A DNA stretch of 64,000 nt from Methylotenera oryzisoli (lineage in GTDB: Bacteria; Pseudomonadota; Gammaproteobacteria; Burkholderiales; Methylophilaceae), in the NCBI GenBank assembly GCA_945872425.1, contig CAMBZE010000002.1:1-64000 (forward strand), in the 5' to 3' direction. Numbering within the stretch: the first letter of the stretch is position 1; every line of letters starts with the position of its first letter. Both the position numbers and the translations under genes were made by a program. The notes below the pieces were generated by a model. That model was not told the DNA's origin, ran no database searches, and saw only the letters and a program-made list of their open reading frames with translations. This document shows positions 1 through 12,512 of this stretch, piece after piece.

Positions 1-93
1 CGTTTGTCCGAAGGCTACGCCTTGAAAGCTTATGCACATCCCTGTAATGATTAATCCGCGAACACCCCAAGATTGCAATTTTTTGTGATCCAT
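1..93 (-). CDS. N-terminal fragment of a secreted/exported protein, truncated by the window edge
   Basis: Reverse-strand ATG at 93 preceded by GAGGAAT; reads MDHKKLQSWGVRGLIITGMCISFQGVAFGQT, signal-peptide-like, open to the window edge. Confidence 0.5.
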   Translation of the reverse strand, partial: MDHKKLQSWGVRGLIITGMCISFQGVAFGQT

Positions 94-311
94 TATAAAT
101 TCCTCAAAAAAACCTACGATAATCCAATATACTCACTGTGAATAACACACCATATCAGATGAAAAGTCAAATGAATTTATCATAATCGCGTTACTTTAAC
201 CATTGCGTCAATACTGCATTATTTTCACTTGCAATATATTTATAAAATAGCTATCATAGTGGGCTTCGTATTTTGAATAGCCTTTTAGGCAACTTTTAGG
301 AAAAAACACCG

Positions 312-575
312 ATGGCAAATACCGCACAAGCAAGAAAACGTGCTCGTCAAGCAGTTAAGCAACGTGCTCACAATGCAAGCTTGCGCTCTACTTTGCGCAC
401 AGCGATTAAAAAAATTATTAAAGCTGTAGAAGCTGGCGACAAGGCCGCTGCTACTGCTGCTTACAGCGAGAATGTAAGCGTGATTGACCGCATTGCGGAC
501 AAGCAAATCATTCACAAAAATAAAGCATCACGTCATAAAAGCCGCCTAAACGCAGCAATTAAAGCAATGGCATAA
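312..575 (+). CDS. rpsT: 30S ribosomal protein S20
   Basis: [26 protein letters not shown]... typical S20, 87 aa. Confidence 0.98.
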   Translation: MANTAQARKRARQAVKQRAHNASLRSTLRTAIKKIIKAVEAGDKAAATAAYSENVSVIDRIADKQIIHKNKASRHKSRLNAAIKAMA

Positions 576-596
576 TTGATTGCTTCCAGCATAAAT

Positions 597-628
597 AAAA
601 AAGCCGAACATCTGTTCGGCTTTTTTAT
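597..628. terminator. Rho-independent terminator, probably bidirectional (rpsT / purK)
   Basis: AAAAAAGCCGAACATCTGTTCGGCTTTTTT between convergent genes. Confidence 0.9.
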
Positions 629-686
629 TGCTGTCACCTTGACCAAATGGCAACGCGCTATCTAAATAAACTAATCTGCTATCAAA

Positions 687-1880
687 CTAGACCCCTATAT
701 TCAACTCTGAACGCACCTGCATTGCCTGCTTAATTGCCTCATCCCGACTTGCGTTAAGCACGGTAAAGTGACCCATTTTTCTACCATCCCGCGCCTCATG
801 CTTGCCATACAAATGCATTTTAAGTTGCGGATTGTTCAATGCAAGTAGCCATGCCGGTTCAGCTTGATGCCCAGTTTCAGCACCATTGGACCAAATATCA
901 CCTAGGATATTCACCATCACGGCCGGGCTATGCTGACGACTGCTACCTAATGGCAAGCCGGTCATAACGCGCACCTGCTGTTCAAATTGATTGGTAATAC
1001 AAGCATCAAGCGTATAGTGGCCAGAATTATGGGGGCGCGGTGCAATTTCATTGACTAATAATTCCCCGTCGCACACAAAAAACTCCACGCCTAAAACACC
1101 CGTATATTCCAACTTCTCGGCTACGCTAACTGCCAACTTTTGCGCACGGTGATTCACAGCATCGCTGCCACGTGCCGGCACAATAGAAACATCCAAAATA
1201 CCATTCAGATGACTATTCTCTGCTGTAGGAAAAGTGACCGCATGTCCATTCACATCGCGCGCCAGTACTACAGAGATTTCATAATCCAGTTTCAGCATTT
1301 TTTCTAAAACACATTCTTCTTGCGAAAACTCTGCAAAAGCCTGTTTGGCTTCACTTAAATTGGCAACACGTGCTTGGCCTTTGCCATCGTAACCAAATCT
1401 TGCTACTTTAAGAATGGCGGGGTAAATATCGCTATCATCTGCAGGCAAATCTGCTTCAGCATCAATCACTGCATATGGCGCCACCGGCAAGCCCGCATTC
1501 TTGAGAAAGTTTTTTTCACTGACACGATGCTGCGCAATCGCAACACTTTGTGCAGCGGGGCGAACAGGAATGGCTTGCGCCAAAGTCTCCAACGTTGCCG
1601 CAGGCACATTTTCAAATTCGGTGGTTACTGCCTGACAAGTCTCAACAATTTGCTTTAATGCAGCGGCATCATCATATTTTGCACAAATATGCACATCTGC
1701 AATCTTACCTGCGGGGCTATTTTTATCTGGATCTAACACCGTCACTTTATAACCCATTTCATGGGCGGCAATCACAAAAAAACGACCCAACTGGCCGCCG
1801 CCTAGCATACCCAGCATGGCGGGTGGCAAAATAACTGGGTGTTGATCCAAATTCTGTTGATCTATGTGTGAATGGTTCAT
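687..1880 (-). CDS. purK: 5-(carboxyamino)imidazole ribonucleotide synthase
   Basis: LGMLGGGQLGRFFVIAAHEMGYKVTVLDPD, ATP-grasp protein, next to purE. Confidence 0.97.
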   Translation of the reverse strand: MNHSHIDQQNLDQHPVILPPAMLGMLGGGQLGRFFVIAAHEMGYKVTVLDPDKNSPAGKIADVHICAKYDDAAALKQIVETCQAVTTEFENVPAATLETLAQAIPVRPAAQSVAIAQHRVSEKNFLKNAGLPVAPYAVIDAEADLPADDSDIYPAILKVARFGYDGKGQARVANLSEAKQAFAEFSQEECVLEKMLKLDYEISVVLARDVNGHAVTFPTAENSHLNGILDVSIVPARGSDAVNHRAQKLAVSVAEKLEYTGVLGVEFFVCDGELLVNEIAPRPHNSGHYTLDACITNQFEQQVRVMTGLPLGSSRQHSPAVMVNILGDIWSNGAETGHQAEPAWLLALNNPQLKMHLYGKHEARDGRKMGHFTVLNASRDEAIKQAMQVRSELNIGV

Positions 1881-1944
1881 ATATTAAACGCTATTGAAAT
1901 TTTGTTTTTTTAACTGACGACTACCGATTAAAAACTACCAGTCT

Positions 1945-2445
1945 TCAAGGTTTGTCACTTAACTCCATGTTATGTACTTTTTCAGTTTGCTTTTTGCGAT
2001 AATCGGCAAGCTGTTTCGCCAAGTCTGCATCATGATTGGCAAGTATGGAAACAGCGAACAAGCCTGCATTCGCCGCCCCCGCATCGCCAATCGCAAAGGT
2101 TGCCACCGGGATGCCTTTGGGCATTTGCACGATAGATAGCAGTGAATCCTGCCCTTGCAGATGCTTGGATGGCACAGGCACCCCTAACACCGGTAATGTG
2201 GTTTTAGCTGCCACCATACCAGGCAGGTGCGCGGCACCACCAGCACCGGCGATGATTACTTGATAGCCTTCGCCTGCGGCATTCTCGGCAAACTGAAACA
2301 TTAAATCAGGGGTGCGATGTGCAGAAACAACTTTTGCTTCATAAGCTACACCAAAATCCGCTAACATTTGCGCAGCATTTTTCATTACGGGCCAGTCACT
2401 GTCTGACCCCATAATGATGGCTACTAATGGTTGATTGTTTGTCAC
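1945..2445 (-). CDS. purE: 5-(carboxyamino)imidazole ribonucleotide mutase
   Basis: [37 protein letters not shown]. Confidence 0.97.
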   Translation of the reverse strand: MTNNQPLVAIIMGSDSDWPVMKNAAQMLADFGVAYEAKVVSAHRTPDLMFQFAENAAGEGYQVIIAGAGGAAHLPGMVAAKTTLPVLGVPVPSKHLQGQDSLLSIVQMPKGIPVATFAIGDAGAANAGLFAVSILANHDADLAKQLADYRKKQTEKVHNMELSDKP

Positions 2446-2520
2446 ATGCGTTCCTTTAAGCGATCTCTATATTCAAAAATTGATGACTAACACTGCGACT
2501 TCGACGCGATCTGCGTCCTA

Positions 2521-3654
2521 CTAAAGTAAAACCAAATTGTCACGATGAATCAGCTCAGCCTCATCCACATAACCCAATATCTCGGCTATTTCCTGGCTAG
2601 ATTTGCGCATAATTCTTGCCGTTTCACTTGCCGAATAGTTCACCAGGCCACGCGCGATTTCCTGACCGCTTTCATCCACGCAGGCAACTACGTCGCCGCG
2701 CTCAAAATAACCATCAACAGCTCTCACGCCGATTGGCAGCAGGCTTTTACCATCCGCTTTAAGCACTTTTACCGCCCCTGCATCTAACACTAATTTGCCT
2801 GACATACGCAAATGATCCGCAAGCCATTGTTTACGCGCAGCCGTTTTCATTTGCGTTGTTTCCAGATGCGTGCCGATTGCTTCACCGGCGCTCAATCGTA
2901 CCAACACGTCTTTTTCACGCCCTGATGCAATTACGGTATGCGCGCCGCTACGCGCAGCACGTTTTGCTGCCAATATCTTGGTTAGCATACCGCCAGTACC
3001 CACACTGCTGCCAGCACCGCCCGCCATTTGCTCTAGGGCGGCATCACCGGCAGTTGCATGTTGAATAAATGTTGCATTCGAATCTTTACGTGGGTCCGCA
3101 GAATATAAGCCGCGCTGGTCAGTCAAGATAACTAAAGCATCCGCTTCGATTAAGTTGGCAACCAATGAGCCCAAAGTATCATTATCCCCAAAACGAATTT
3201 CATCCGTTACTACGGTGTCGTTTTCATTGATAATTGGAATCACCTTCATATCCAGCAAGGTACGCAAGGTGCTACGCGCGTTAAGATAGCGCTTTCTATC
3301 TACCAGATCATCATGCGTCAGCAATACCTGTGCCGTATGTAGCTGATGCTGACTAAAGCAACTCTCATACATTTGCACCAAACCCATTTGACCCACTGCG
3401 GCTGCTGCTTGCAATTCATTGACGGCTGTTGGGCGTTTTTTCCAACCCAGCCTTTGCATGCCTTCAGCCACAGCACCGCTAGAAACCAATACCACCTGCT
3501 TACCTTGCCGTGCCAATGTTGCAATTTGTGCTGCCCAGGCAGCAATTGCAACACGATCCAAACCATTACCATTATTGGTAACAAGGCTAGAGCCAACCTT
3601 GACCACAATAACTTTAGCGTTATGAACTAGAGATTTAGAATCAGATGATGTCAT
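2521..3654 (-). CDS. proB: Glutamate 5-kinase (AAK + PUA domains)
   Basis: [19 protein letters not shown]... [27 protein letters not shown]-terminal PUA-like region. Confidence 0.97.
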   Translation of the reverse strand: MTSSDSKSLVHNAKVIVVKVGSSLVTNNGNGLDRVAIAAWAAQIATLARQGKQVVLVSSGAVAEGMQRLGWKKRPTAVNELQAAAAVGQMGLVQMYESCFSQHQLHTAQVLLTHDDLVDRKRYLNARSTLRTLLDMKVIPIINENDTVVTDEIRFGDNDTLGSLVANLIEADALVILTDQRGLYSADPRKDSNATFIQHATAGDAALEQMAGGAGSSVGTGGMLTKILAAKRAARSGAHTVIASGREKDVLVRLSAGEAIGTHLETTQMKTAARKQWLADHLRMSGKLVLDAGAVKVLKADGKSLLPIGVRAVDGYFERGDVVACVDESGQEIARGLVNYSASETARIMRKSSQEIAEILGYVDEAELIHRDNLVLL

Positions 3655-3665
3655 TCTCGGTATCT

Positions 3666-4784
<1,119 letters not shown>

Positions 4785-4798
4785 AATCTTCGTAAATA

Positions 4799-5056
4799 TT
4801 AAGCTGGAATGATATTCACAGTTTTACGTTTTAATGCGCCTTTAACAGTAAAGCTCACTTTACCATCAGCTTTAGCGTACAAGGTGTGATCTTTACCCAT
4901 GCCAACGTTTTCACCAGCGTGCATTTTAGTACCGCGCTGACGCACGATGATACTGCCGGCTGAAACCACTTGCTCACCAAAGGCTTTAACGCCCAAGCGC
5001 TGTGAATGTGAGTCGCGACCGTTACGTGAACTACCGCCTGCTTTTTTGTGTGCCAT
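4799..5056 (-). CDS. rpmA: 50S ribosomal protein L27
   Basis: [27 protein letters not shown]. Confidence 0.98.
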   Translation of the reverse strand: MAHKKAGGSSRNGRDSHSQRLGVKAFGEQVVSAGSIIVRQRGTKMHAGENVGMGKDHTLYAKADGKVSFTVKGALKRKTVNIIPA

Positions 5057-5097
5057 GATTTAATCCTTAATTCTTTAGCTGCTAATTTAGCAGCGCG

Positions 5098-5412
5098 TTA
5101 TTTAGACTTAATAGTATCAATTTGAATTTCAGTAAAACTTTGGCGATGGCCTTGTGTTTTACGATAATGTTTACGACGACGGAATTTGAAAATCATCACT
5201 TTATCACCACGACCATGTGAAAGCACGGTTGCTTTTACGGTTGCACCTTTAATGATAGGTGAGCCAATGGTTGTTTGGTCGCCATCTGAAACCATTAAAA
5301 TTTGATCCAGCGTTACAATGCCGCCAACTTCAACTTCTAATTTTTCAACTTTCAATTTCTCGCCAGGAATGACGCGATATTGTTTACCACCAGTTTTGAT
5401 TACTGCATACAT
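5098..5412 (-). CDS. rplU: 50S ribosomal protein L21
   Basis: [31 protein letters not shown]. Confidence 0.98.
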   Translation of the reverse strand: MYAVIKTGGKQYRVIPGEKLKVEKLEVEVGGIVTLDQILMVSDGDQTTIGSPIIKGATVKATVLSHGRGDKVMIFKFRRRKHYRKTQGHRQSFTEIQIDTIKSK

Positions 5413-5626
5413 GATTATGCCTTTAACTCATACTTCAAAAGAATCGCGCATTATACGCAAAATATCACGCAAAGCAAATCATAATCTGAAGCAAATATAA
5501 AAAAATATAACAATCTATTTGAGTTTGAAATTATCTCACGCAATGTGATCAAAACTACACCGCTACTTTCATAAAAATTAAAGTTCGCTGTGCTAGAATA
5601 ATCGCTCATTTTTTGAGCCTAGCAAC

Positions 5627-6595
5627 GTGACATTAAGCATTATTCAATCCTGTATCGCCGACGATATGCACATGGTAGATGGCGTCATCCGCCAATCTCT
5701 ACACTCCGAGGTCGCCCTCGTTAATCAGGTTGCTGACTATATCGTCAATAGTGGCGGTAAGCGCCTGCGCCCAATGCTGGTTTTATTATCCGCTGGATTG
5801 TTTGGCAAAATTCAGCCTCAACACCACCAACTTGCTGCCGTGGTTGAATTTATTCATACCGCCACTTTATTACATGATGACGTCGTGGATGCATCATCGA
5901 AACGGCGCGGGCAAAACACAGCCAACGCGCTATTTGGTAACGCAGCCAGCGTGCTGGTTGGCGACTTTGTATATTCCCGCGCGTTCCAAATGATGGTTTC
6001 CGTACAAAATATGCGCGTAATGGAAGTGTTAAGTAGCGCCACCAACGTGATTGCAGAGGGCGAAGTATTGCAATTGCTGAATGTGCACAATGCTGACATT
6101 ACTGATGATGCCTATTTGCAGGTCATCCACTATAAAACCGCTAAACTATTTGAAGCTGCAACACGTTTAGGGGCCATTATCAGCAATGCCAGCGCGCATG
6201 ATGAAGCCTCACTTACCGTATATGGGATGCACCTGGGCACCGCATTTCAACTCATTGATGACATGCTTGATTTAAGTGGCAATAGCGACGCCATTGGCAA
6301 AAACCTGGGCGATGACTTGGCTGAAGGCAAGCCGACATTACCATTGCTCTACGCAATGCGTAATAGTAACGCGGCACAAAGCCAGATGATTCGAAACGCA
6401 ATCGAGCAAGGCGGGTTGGAGCATTTGCCTCAAGTCATTGAAGCTGTGAAGAATTCTGGTGCGCTCGAGCACGTTAAAAAACTCGCTGAAGCCGAAACAA
6501 CTATATGTCGCTCAGCAATTGCACACTTTCCTGAATCAAAATTTAAGCAGGCATTGATTGAATTAACAAACTTCGCGGTAAACAGAAGTTTTTAA
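5627..6595 (+). CDS. ispB: Polyprenyl (octaprenyl) diphosphate synthase
   Basis: GGKRLRPMLVLLSAGLFG, LLHDDVVDASSKRRG, LIDDMLDL; GTG start; divergent from rplU-rpmA. Confidence 0.95.
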   Translation: MTLSIIQSCIADDMHMVDGVIRQSLHSEVALVNQVADYIVNSGGKRLRPMLVLLSAGLFGKIQPQHHQLAAVVEFIHTATLLHDDVVDASSKRRGQNTANALFGNAASVLVGDFVYSRAFQMMVSVQNMRVMEVLSSATNVIAEGEVLQLLNVHNADITDDAYLQVIHYKTAKLFEAATRLGAIISNASAHDEASLTVYGMHLGTAFQLIDDMLDLSGNSDAIGKNLGDDLAEGKPTLPLLYAMRNSNAAQSQMIRNAIEQGGLEHLPQVIEAVKNSGALEHVKKLAEAETTICRSAIAHFPESKFKQALIELTNFAVNRSF

Positions 6596-6627
6596 TTCTG
6601 CTTTAGGGAAGCATTACTTGGATGAAA

Positions 6628-6990
6628 TTAATTCAAAGTGATTTTCTCGCCACTATCCGCATGGTAGTAACTTAAATGCGCGTAATTATTGGTGCCAGCC
6701 GTGAGCGAGCCATCAAACAAGGATTTCCCGTCAACATCAACAACCGCGTATCCATTATGATACAAGGTAACCTCTGCAAGTTTTGGTGCTTTTGCTGAAC
6801 TTTGACGCATGGCAAAGCTGATGCAGTTTTCTTCTTCTGCCTCTGAATATACTTCCCAATCCTGTCCGCCTACCAATTGAGATAACCAACTTGGCAGATC
6901 GACCTCTACGCGGCAAATAATAGGCTCATCCCATTCTGGGTGATGTACCTCTGCCTGCATAAACTCCATTGCGTTTAGTTGATTAGTCAT
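6628..6990 (-). CDS. Hypothetical protein
   Basis: ORF runs to 7071, but ATG at 6990 (MTNQLNAMEF...) has a GGGTGA Shine-Dalgarno; no family recognised. Confidence 0.6.
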   Translation of the reverse strand: MTNQLNAMEFMQAEVHHPEWDEPIICRVEVDLPSWLSQLVGGQDWEVYSEAEEENCISFAMRQSSAKAPKLAEVTLYHNGYAVVDVDGKSLFDGSLTAGTNNYAHLSYYHADSGEKITLN

Positions 6991-7218
6991 TTCTGTCACC
7001 CTATTCCCCTCTTGCTGATATGCCATCATTATAATATTGATTACAATGTTTACTGCCATTAGTTGTGGCATTGTTGGTAAATTTCAAGTGGTGTTTTCAA
7101 ATCGCACCTAAACCAAGTCTGTTGCCATAGCGGCTTAACGATGCGATGATGCGTTTAGTTTACCTATTATTTAACGGCAGCTTCGCTTAAACAATCAGAC
7201 TAGCACCAAAAATTTTTT

Positions 7219-8088
7219 ATGCCCAATTCATTGATAGAGCTATCGAACATACTGCAACAAAACGGTGTCATCTTTGTCGCTGTGTCTACAATTTTTGGTT
7301 TAATGGTCGGCAGCTTTTTAAACGTAGTGATTTATCGAATGCCCAAGATGATGGAGCAGGAATGGCACAACAACTGTCTTGAGCTGCAAGGCAAGGCTAC
7401 CCCATCACAGGCACCGTTCTCACTATCCCAACCGCGCTCCGCCTGCCCTAATTGCGGACACAAAATTAGCGCGCTGGAAAACATCCCTATCATCAGCTAC
7501 CTAGCATTAATGGGAAAATGTCGCGGATGCAAAACGCCAATCAGCGCCCGTTACCCGCTCATTGAGGCACTCACCGGCGCTTTAATTGGCTTGATTAGCT
7601 GGAAGTTTGGGGCCAGCAGTGCCACAATTTTCGCCTGGCTTTTTACTTTTGCGCTCATTGCGCTGACTTTTATTGATTTTGATACGCAACTATTACCAGA
7701 CGACATCACGCTGCCCCTGCTATGGCTAGGGTTGTTGTTTAACTTGAATTTTGGCTTTACCGATTTAAAATCGGCAGTCATCGGTGCCGTGGCGGGATAT
7801 TTAATATTATGGTCAGTTTATTGGCTGTTTAAGCACATAACTGGCAAAGAGGGGATGGGTTACGGCGACTTCAAATTACTCGCAGCGATTGGGGCGTGGT
7901 TTGGCTGGGAGCTGCTTCCGGCAGTTATTTTGCTGTCTTCGACTTTAGCTGCAATTATCGGCATTGCTTTAATCGTACTGAAAAAACGTGTCAAAGAAGA
8001 AGCGATGCCATTTGGTCCATTTTTAGCCATTGCTGGCATTGTTGCCCTGTTTTTTGAGCAACAGCTTACCACTATTTACTTGCCATAA
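7219..8088 (+). CDS. pilD: Type IV prepilin peptidase / leader peptidase
   Basis: GSFLNVVIYRMP, two CxxC pairs (CPNCGH, CRGCK), GMGYGDFKLLAAIGAWFG. Confidence 0.95.
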   Translation: MPNSLIELSNILQQNGVIFVAVSTIFGLMVGSFLNVVIYRMPKMMEQEWHNNCLELQGKATPSQAPFSLSQPRSACPNCGHKISALENIPIISYLALMGKCRGCKTPISARYPLIEALTGALIGLISWKFGASSATIFAWLFTFALIALTFIDFDTQLLPDDITLPLLWLGLLFNLNFGFTDLKSAVIGAVAGYLILWSVYWLFKHITGKEGMGYGDFKLLAAIGAWFGWELLPAVILLSSTLAAIIGIALIVLKKRVKEEAMPFGPFLAIAGIVALFFEQQLTTIYLP

Positions 8089-8093
8089 AACCA

Positions 8094-8711
8094 ATGATCA
8101 TCATTGCACTCACCGGCGGCATAGGCTCCGGAAAAACCGAAGCCTCTAGGCAGTTTGCCAAACTTGGCGTACCAGTGGTGGATACCGACATCATTGCCCA
8201 TGAGTTAACGCAGATTGGCGAACCTACCCTCGCCGAAATCGGACGTATTTTCGGCACCCATTTTCTAAATACTGATGGCTCGCTCAACCGCGCCAAGCTG
8301 CGCGCCCATATACTTAACGACTCCGCCGAACGACTTAAACTTGAAGCCTTGCTTCACCCTGCCATTCATGACCGCGCGATAAAATTACTGACCGACAATC
8401 AAAACCGGCTACATCCAGCCTATCAAGTTTTAGTCGTTCCCTTGTTATTTGAAAGCAATCATTACCAAGCAATGGTGAACAAAACATTGGCGATTGATTG
8501 TGATGAAAGTTTACAAATCCAGCGCGTAATCGCACGTAGTCAATTAACAGAATCGACAGTAAAAGCAATCATGGCGACACAAACAAACCGAGCAACTCGG
8601 TTAAGACTTGCGGATGAGGTCGTAGAAAATAACGGCTCAGTTGAAGAGTTGGCAGAAAAAATTAACAAATTACATAATAAATTCATTAAAACTTGCATAG
8701 TTAGCAAATAA
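8094..8711 (+). CDS. coaE: Dephospho-CoA kinase
   Basis: IIALTGGIGSGKTEASRQFAKLGVPVVDTDIIAHEL. Confidence 0.95.
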   Translation: MIIIALTGGIGSGKTEASRQFAKLGVPVVDTDIIAHELTQIGEPTLAEIGRIFGTHFLNTDGSLNRAKLRAHILNDSAERLKLEALLHPAIHDRAIKLLTDNQNRLHPAYQVLVVPLLFESNHYQAMVNKTLAIDCDESLQIQRVIARSQLTESTVKAIMATQTNRATRLRLADEVVENNGSVEELAEKINKLHNKFIKTCIVSK

Positions 8712-8814
8712 ATTGAATAATTCAGTTCAACTTTTAACGCACATCTAACTTTGCTACTTACAAACCCATATTTGGATTTGGCGAGGCGCTACTTGAGCGA
8801 ATACGTTATAAACT

Positions 8815-9573
8815 ATGCCTAGTTACGATTATCCTTTTAATGAGCGCATACGCACACTGCTGCGCGTGGAGGATTTGTTTGCCAAAGTTTTGTATAACGT
8901 AGAGGCCGGTCATGAATATCAACATCACTGTGCGCTGCTCACGTTGCTGCAAATTTTAGATGTGGTTGATCGCGCCGAGCTCAAATTAGATTTACTGCAA
9001 GAGCTGGATCGTCAAAAAACAGCTTTGCGATTGCTCGTTGGCAATCCGGCCATTGTGGCGGATACACTAGAAGCTACTCTGGCTGACATTGAAGTTGCCG
9101 TTGAGCCACTGCGTGCTGAAACAAGCAAGCTGGGGCAGATATTAAGAGCAAATGAGTGGTTAATGAGTATCAAGCAACGCGCCGGCATTCCTGGCGGTAT
9201 CTGCGAGTTTGATGTGCCCTCGTATCATTATTGGCTAGGCCTTGGCGAAGCCAAACGCAGGCAGGATCTGGATGCCTGGCTCAAGCCCCTCATCCCCATG
9301 CAGCAAGCTATCGTGATTATTTTACGTATTCTGCGCGGCAGTGGTACAACCAGCAAATTAGTCGCAAGCAATGGTGTTTACCAACAAATGCTTGCTGGCG
9401 CCAAACCCGCGCAAATGTTGAAAATTGAAATCGCAGATGAGCTCCCCTGTTTTCCTGAAGTAAGCGCTAACAAATATGCGATTAACATACGATTCAATGT
9501 GCTTGATTGCTCACAAAAACCGCAAAAATATGAGGAAGACGTTAAATTTTCTCTGACGTTATGTAACTTATAG
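8815..9573 (+). CDS. zapD: Cell division protein ZapD (YacF/DUF1342)
   Basis: YPFNERIRTLLRVEDLF... sequence and pilD-coaE-zapD synteny. Confidence 0.93.
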   Translation: MPSYDYPFNERIRTLLRVEDLFAKVLYNVEAGHEYQHHCALLTLLQILDVVDRAELKLDLLQELDRQKTALRLLVGNPAIVADTLEATLADIEVAVEPLRAETSKLGQILRANEWLMSIKQRAGIPGGICEFDVPSYHYWLGLGEAKRRQDLDAWLKPLIPMQQAIVIILRILRGSGTTSKLVASNGVYQQMLAGAKPAQMLKIEIADELPCFPEVSANKYAINIRFNVLDCSQKPQKYEEDVKFSLTLCNL

Positions 9574-9613
9574 TTGGATATAGCCCCCTCAAATTGATTA
9601 CACCATTATTTAT

Positions 9614-10168
9614 TTGAAGGAATTACTTATGAGCCACTCCACACTCAAATCTCTTGCGCACCACGCCTTAACATTAACGTTAGCAACTTGTGCTATTTTC
9701 GCATCTGCCAAAGAGGCAACTCCGGTTCAAAAAGCGCTAACAAGCAAAAATACCGTGTCCATACAAAATGCATGGGTGCGCTCTACTAGGGCAGGGCAAG
9801 ATGTAGGCGCTGCCTACATGACGCTTATCAGCAAACAAGATGCTGTCCTGGTGCAAGTGGAAAGCAATGTCACTAAAAGCATTGAAATTCATAGCATGGT
9901 GATGCAAAAAGGTGTGATGAAAATGCGTATGCTGGAAACATTAGCGCTGACTGCAGATAAACCATACAAATTGGAGCCGGGCGGCTTTCATTTAATGCTA
10001 TTTGATTTAGCAAAACCGCTTAAAGAAGGTGAGCAAGTAAATTTTGAACTCACTTTTAAAGATAAAGATAACGTTAAATTCAAACAAAATATTAACGTAC
10101 CGATACAAACTTCAGTCAATGGTAACGACAGAAACCCTCATGAAGGACACCACGAACACCATCACTAA
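9614..10168 (+). CDS. PCu(A)C-type periplasmic copper chaperone with His-rich C-terminus
   Basis: Signal peptide; IEIHSMVMQKGVMKMRMLE...LEPGGFHLML copper-site pattern; tail HEGHHEHHH. Confidence 0.88.
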   Translation: MKELLMSHSTLKSLAHHALTLTLATCAIFASAKEATPVQKALTSKNTVSIQNAWVRSTRAGQDVGAAYMTLISKQDAVLVQVESNVTKSIEIHSMVMQKGVMKMRMLETLALTADKPYKLEPGGFHLMLFDLAKPLKEGEQVNFELTFKDKDNVKFKQNINVPIQTSVNGNDRNPHEGHHEHHH

Positions 10169-10187
10169 ACGCACATAAACTTGTGTT

Positions 10188-11261
10188 TTATAAATCTGCC
10201 CATGCACCACGAAGCATGGCAACGCCGTGCGCACCATGCAATCTGGCGACATGTAAATCATCTATTTGCATACCGCCCAATGCAAACACAGGCAATGAAT
10301 AGTCAGCGATCATCTCTGCGAAACTCTCCCAACCAAGTGGCTTTGCACCTTCATGACTGCGTGTAGCCTGCACCGGCGATAGCATCACGTAATCCAGCCC
10401 CAGTTTGGCGGCCTGCACCAATTCCTCCTGATTGTGACAGGATGCGCCACACAACACGCCTTCAGGTTTGGATTGTAATTGCATCAATTGTGGCGAGGAA
10501 AAATGTACACCGGCAGCATTTAACGCTTGCGCCAAATTCAAATCAGAATTGATAAACACCTTTGCTTTATAAGGTGCAGCTAACTTAATCACATGCTCAG
10601 CGAACAACATTAACGCTTCTGGTGAAAGTTGTTTTTCGCGCACTTGTATCAGCATTAAACCGTTTGCCAATGCAATTTTCAAACGCTCAAAAAACAAATC
10701 CTCGCCTAACTCGCTTAAATTGGTAATCGCATAAATGGGTGACAATCCCAGCCCAGTCAATATCGGTATGTTTGCCGGCAACATCGGGCCAACGTTAACT
10801 TTTTCCGGATTTTGCCAACTAATCGTTTGCCGCTCTAACCCTAACGGCTCGCCATCCCATGCCGTCACAATAAAAAAATTTAGCTTCACTGTTTTTGCGT
10901 GACTCTCCAGTTTTCCGGTTGCATCATATTTCGCTTCATAAGCGTAGGTGCGGGTAAGCCATGGATAATATTGCGTTGCGGTAATGCCCAACTCTTCCTG
11001 CAACTCTCTTTTCAAAGCTTGCGCAAGCGTTTCATTTGCTTCAACCTTGCCCCCAGGAAACTCCCAATAGCCAGCCCAAGGCTTGCCGGTTGGCCGTTCA
11101 CCTAGCAATACCAAGCCATCACCGCGCTGAATAATACCAACAGCGGCTTCGGTAATAGCGCCATCGGCCAGGCGTGCCGCTGTATCAAGCGCATTCAATT
11201 TTGGCAACCCGTTGGAGAAAAGCAATTTATAGACAATACCTTTAAGAGCGATAATCGGCAT
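10188..11261 (-). CDS. Nudix hydrolase (MutT-like) fused to a ThiE-like thiamine phosphate synthase domain
   Basis: Nudix box [25 protein letters not shown]-terminal TIM-barrel region [14 protein letters not shown]...ALGGM. ORF extends to 11318 and overlaps argJ, so the start is uncertain. Confidence 0.88.
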   Translation of the reverse strand: MPIIALKGIVYKLLFSNGLPKLNALDTAARLADGAITEAAVGIIQRGDGLVLLGERPTGKPWAGYWEFPGGKVEANETLAQALKRELQEELGITATQYYPWLTRTYAYEAKYDATGKLESHAKTVKLNFFIVTAWDGEPLGLERQTISWQNPEKVNVGPMLPANIPILTGLGLSPIYAITNLSELGEDLFFERLKIALANGLMLIQVREKQLSPEALMLFAEHVIKLAAPYKAKVFINSDLNLAQALNAAGVHFSSPQLMQLQSKPEGVLCGASCHNQEELVQAAKLGLDYVMLSPVQATRSHEGAKPLGWESFAEMIADYSLPVFALGGMQIDDLHVARLHGAHGVAMLRGAWADL

Positions 11262-12468
11262 TGATTTTGACGTAGTCATAAGAGAAGTCACAGGTCCAAA
11301 TTGTGATATTTTCATCACCGCGATTCAGCACCACGCGCACCAGAATATCAGACTCTTTCATAATGGCAGCCCCTTGTTCTTCAACGTAGGAAGCCGCTCT
11401 ACCGCCCTTTTCGGCGACCAGCACATCACCTAAATACAGTTGCAGCGCATTCACATCCAAATCATCAATACCCGCATAACCAATCGCCGCTAGAATTCGG
11501 CCTAAATTAGGGTCTGAAGCAAAAAATGCGGTTTTAATGAGGGGCGAATGTGCAATGGCGTAGGCAACTTTACGACACTCCTCTTCATTGTTGCCGCCTT
11601 CTACCGTCACGGTCATAAACTTGGTTGCACCTTCGCCGTCGCGCACAATCGCTTGTGCAAGCTCAATGGCCACGTCGGTTAATGCATCACGCAAGACAAT
11701 GAAATCCGCGCTGTTTTCTGTGATTTCTGCATTACCGGCTTGATTGGTTGCCATCATAATCAAACTATCGTTAGTAGAAGTATCGCCATCTACCGTAATG
11801 CAGTTGAACGATTTATTGACCGCATACTGAATGATGCTCGCCAGCGCAGACTGGCTAACAGCAGCATCGGTAGCCACATAACCCAGCATGGTCGCCATGT
11901 TAGGGTGAATCATGCCAGAGCCTTTGCTAATGCCGGTAATAATGACCTGCTTGCCGCCTAAAACAATGCTGCGTGAAGTGCCTTTGGCAACAATATCCGT
12001 TGTCATAATCGCTTCCGCCGCGTTGAGCCAATTATCTTCCTTCAAATTGTCAATCGCTGCCGGTAAACCAGCAATCACTTTATCCACGGGCAAAGGCTCT
12101 AAAATCACACCGGTAGAAAATGGCAATACTTGATTCGCTTCAAAATTGAGTAAACTCGCCAAAGCATCGCAACTTTGCCGGGCGCGATTCAAACCATCTT
12201 CGCCTGTGCCTGCATTGGCACAACCGGTATTCACTAATAACGCACGAACGCCTGTTTTCTGCGCCAAAAAATCTTTACATAAAGTCACCGGCGCTGCGCA
12301 AAATCGGTTTTTGGTAAACACGCCAGCCACACGACTGCCTTCAACCAACGTCATCACCAACACATCTTTACGATTAGGTTTACGCACATAAGCCTCGGCA
12401 AAACCCAATTGCACACCTTTAACAGGCAATAGCGATGTGGCTTGCGGGGCAGTTAATTTCACCGGCAT
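11242..12468 (-). CDS. argJ: Glutamate N-acetyltransferase / amino-acid N-acetyltransferase
   Basis: [39 protein letters not shown]-type motifs. Confidence 0.97.
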   Translation of the reverse strand: MPVKLTAPQATSLLPVKGVQLGFAEAYVRKPNRKDVLVMTLVEGSRVAGVFTKNRFCAAPVTLCKDFLAQKTGVRALLVNTGCANAGTGEDGLNRARQSCDALASLLNFEANQVLPFSTGVILEPLPVDKVIAGLPAAIDNLKEDNWLNAAEAIMTTDIVAKGTSRSIVLGGKQVIITGISKGSGMIHPNMATMLGYVATDAAVSQSALASIIQYAVNKSFNCITVDGDTSTNDSLIMMATNQAGNAEITENSADFIVLRDALTDVAIELAQAIVRDGEGATKFMTVTVEGGNNEEECRKVAYAIAHSPLIKTAFFASDPNLGRILAAIGYAGIDDLDVNALQLYLGDVLVAEKGGRAASYVEEQGAAIMKESDILVRVVLNRGDENITIWTCDFSYDYVKINADYRS

Positions 12469-12512
12469 ATCAATTCCTTACTTGATTCTAATAATATTTA
12501 AACGATAAGCAG

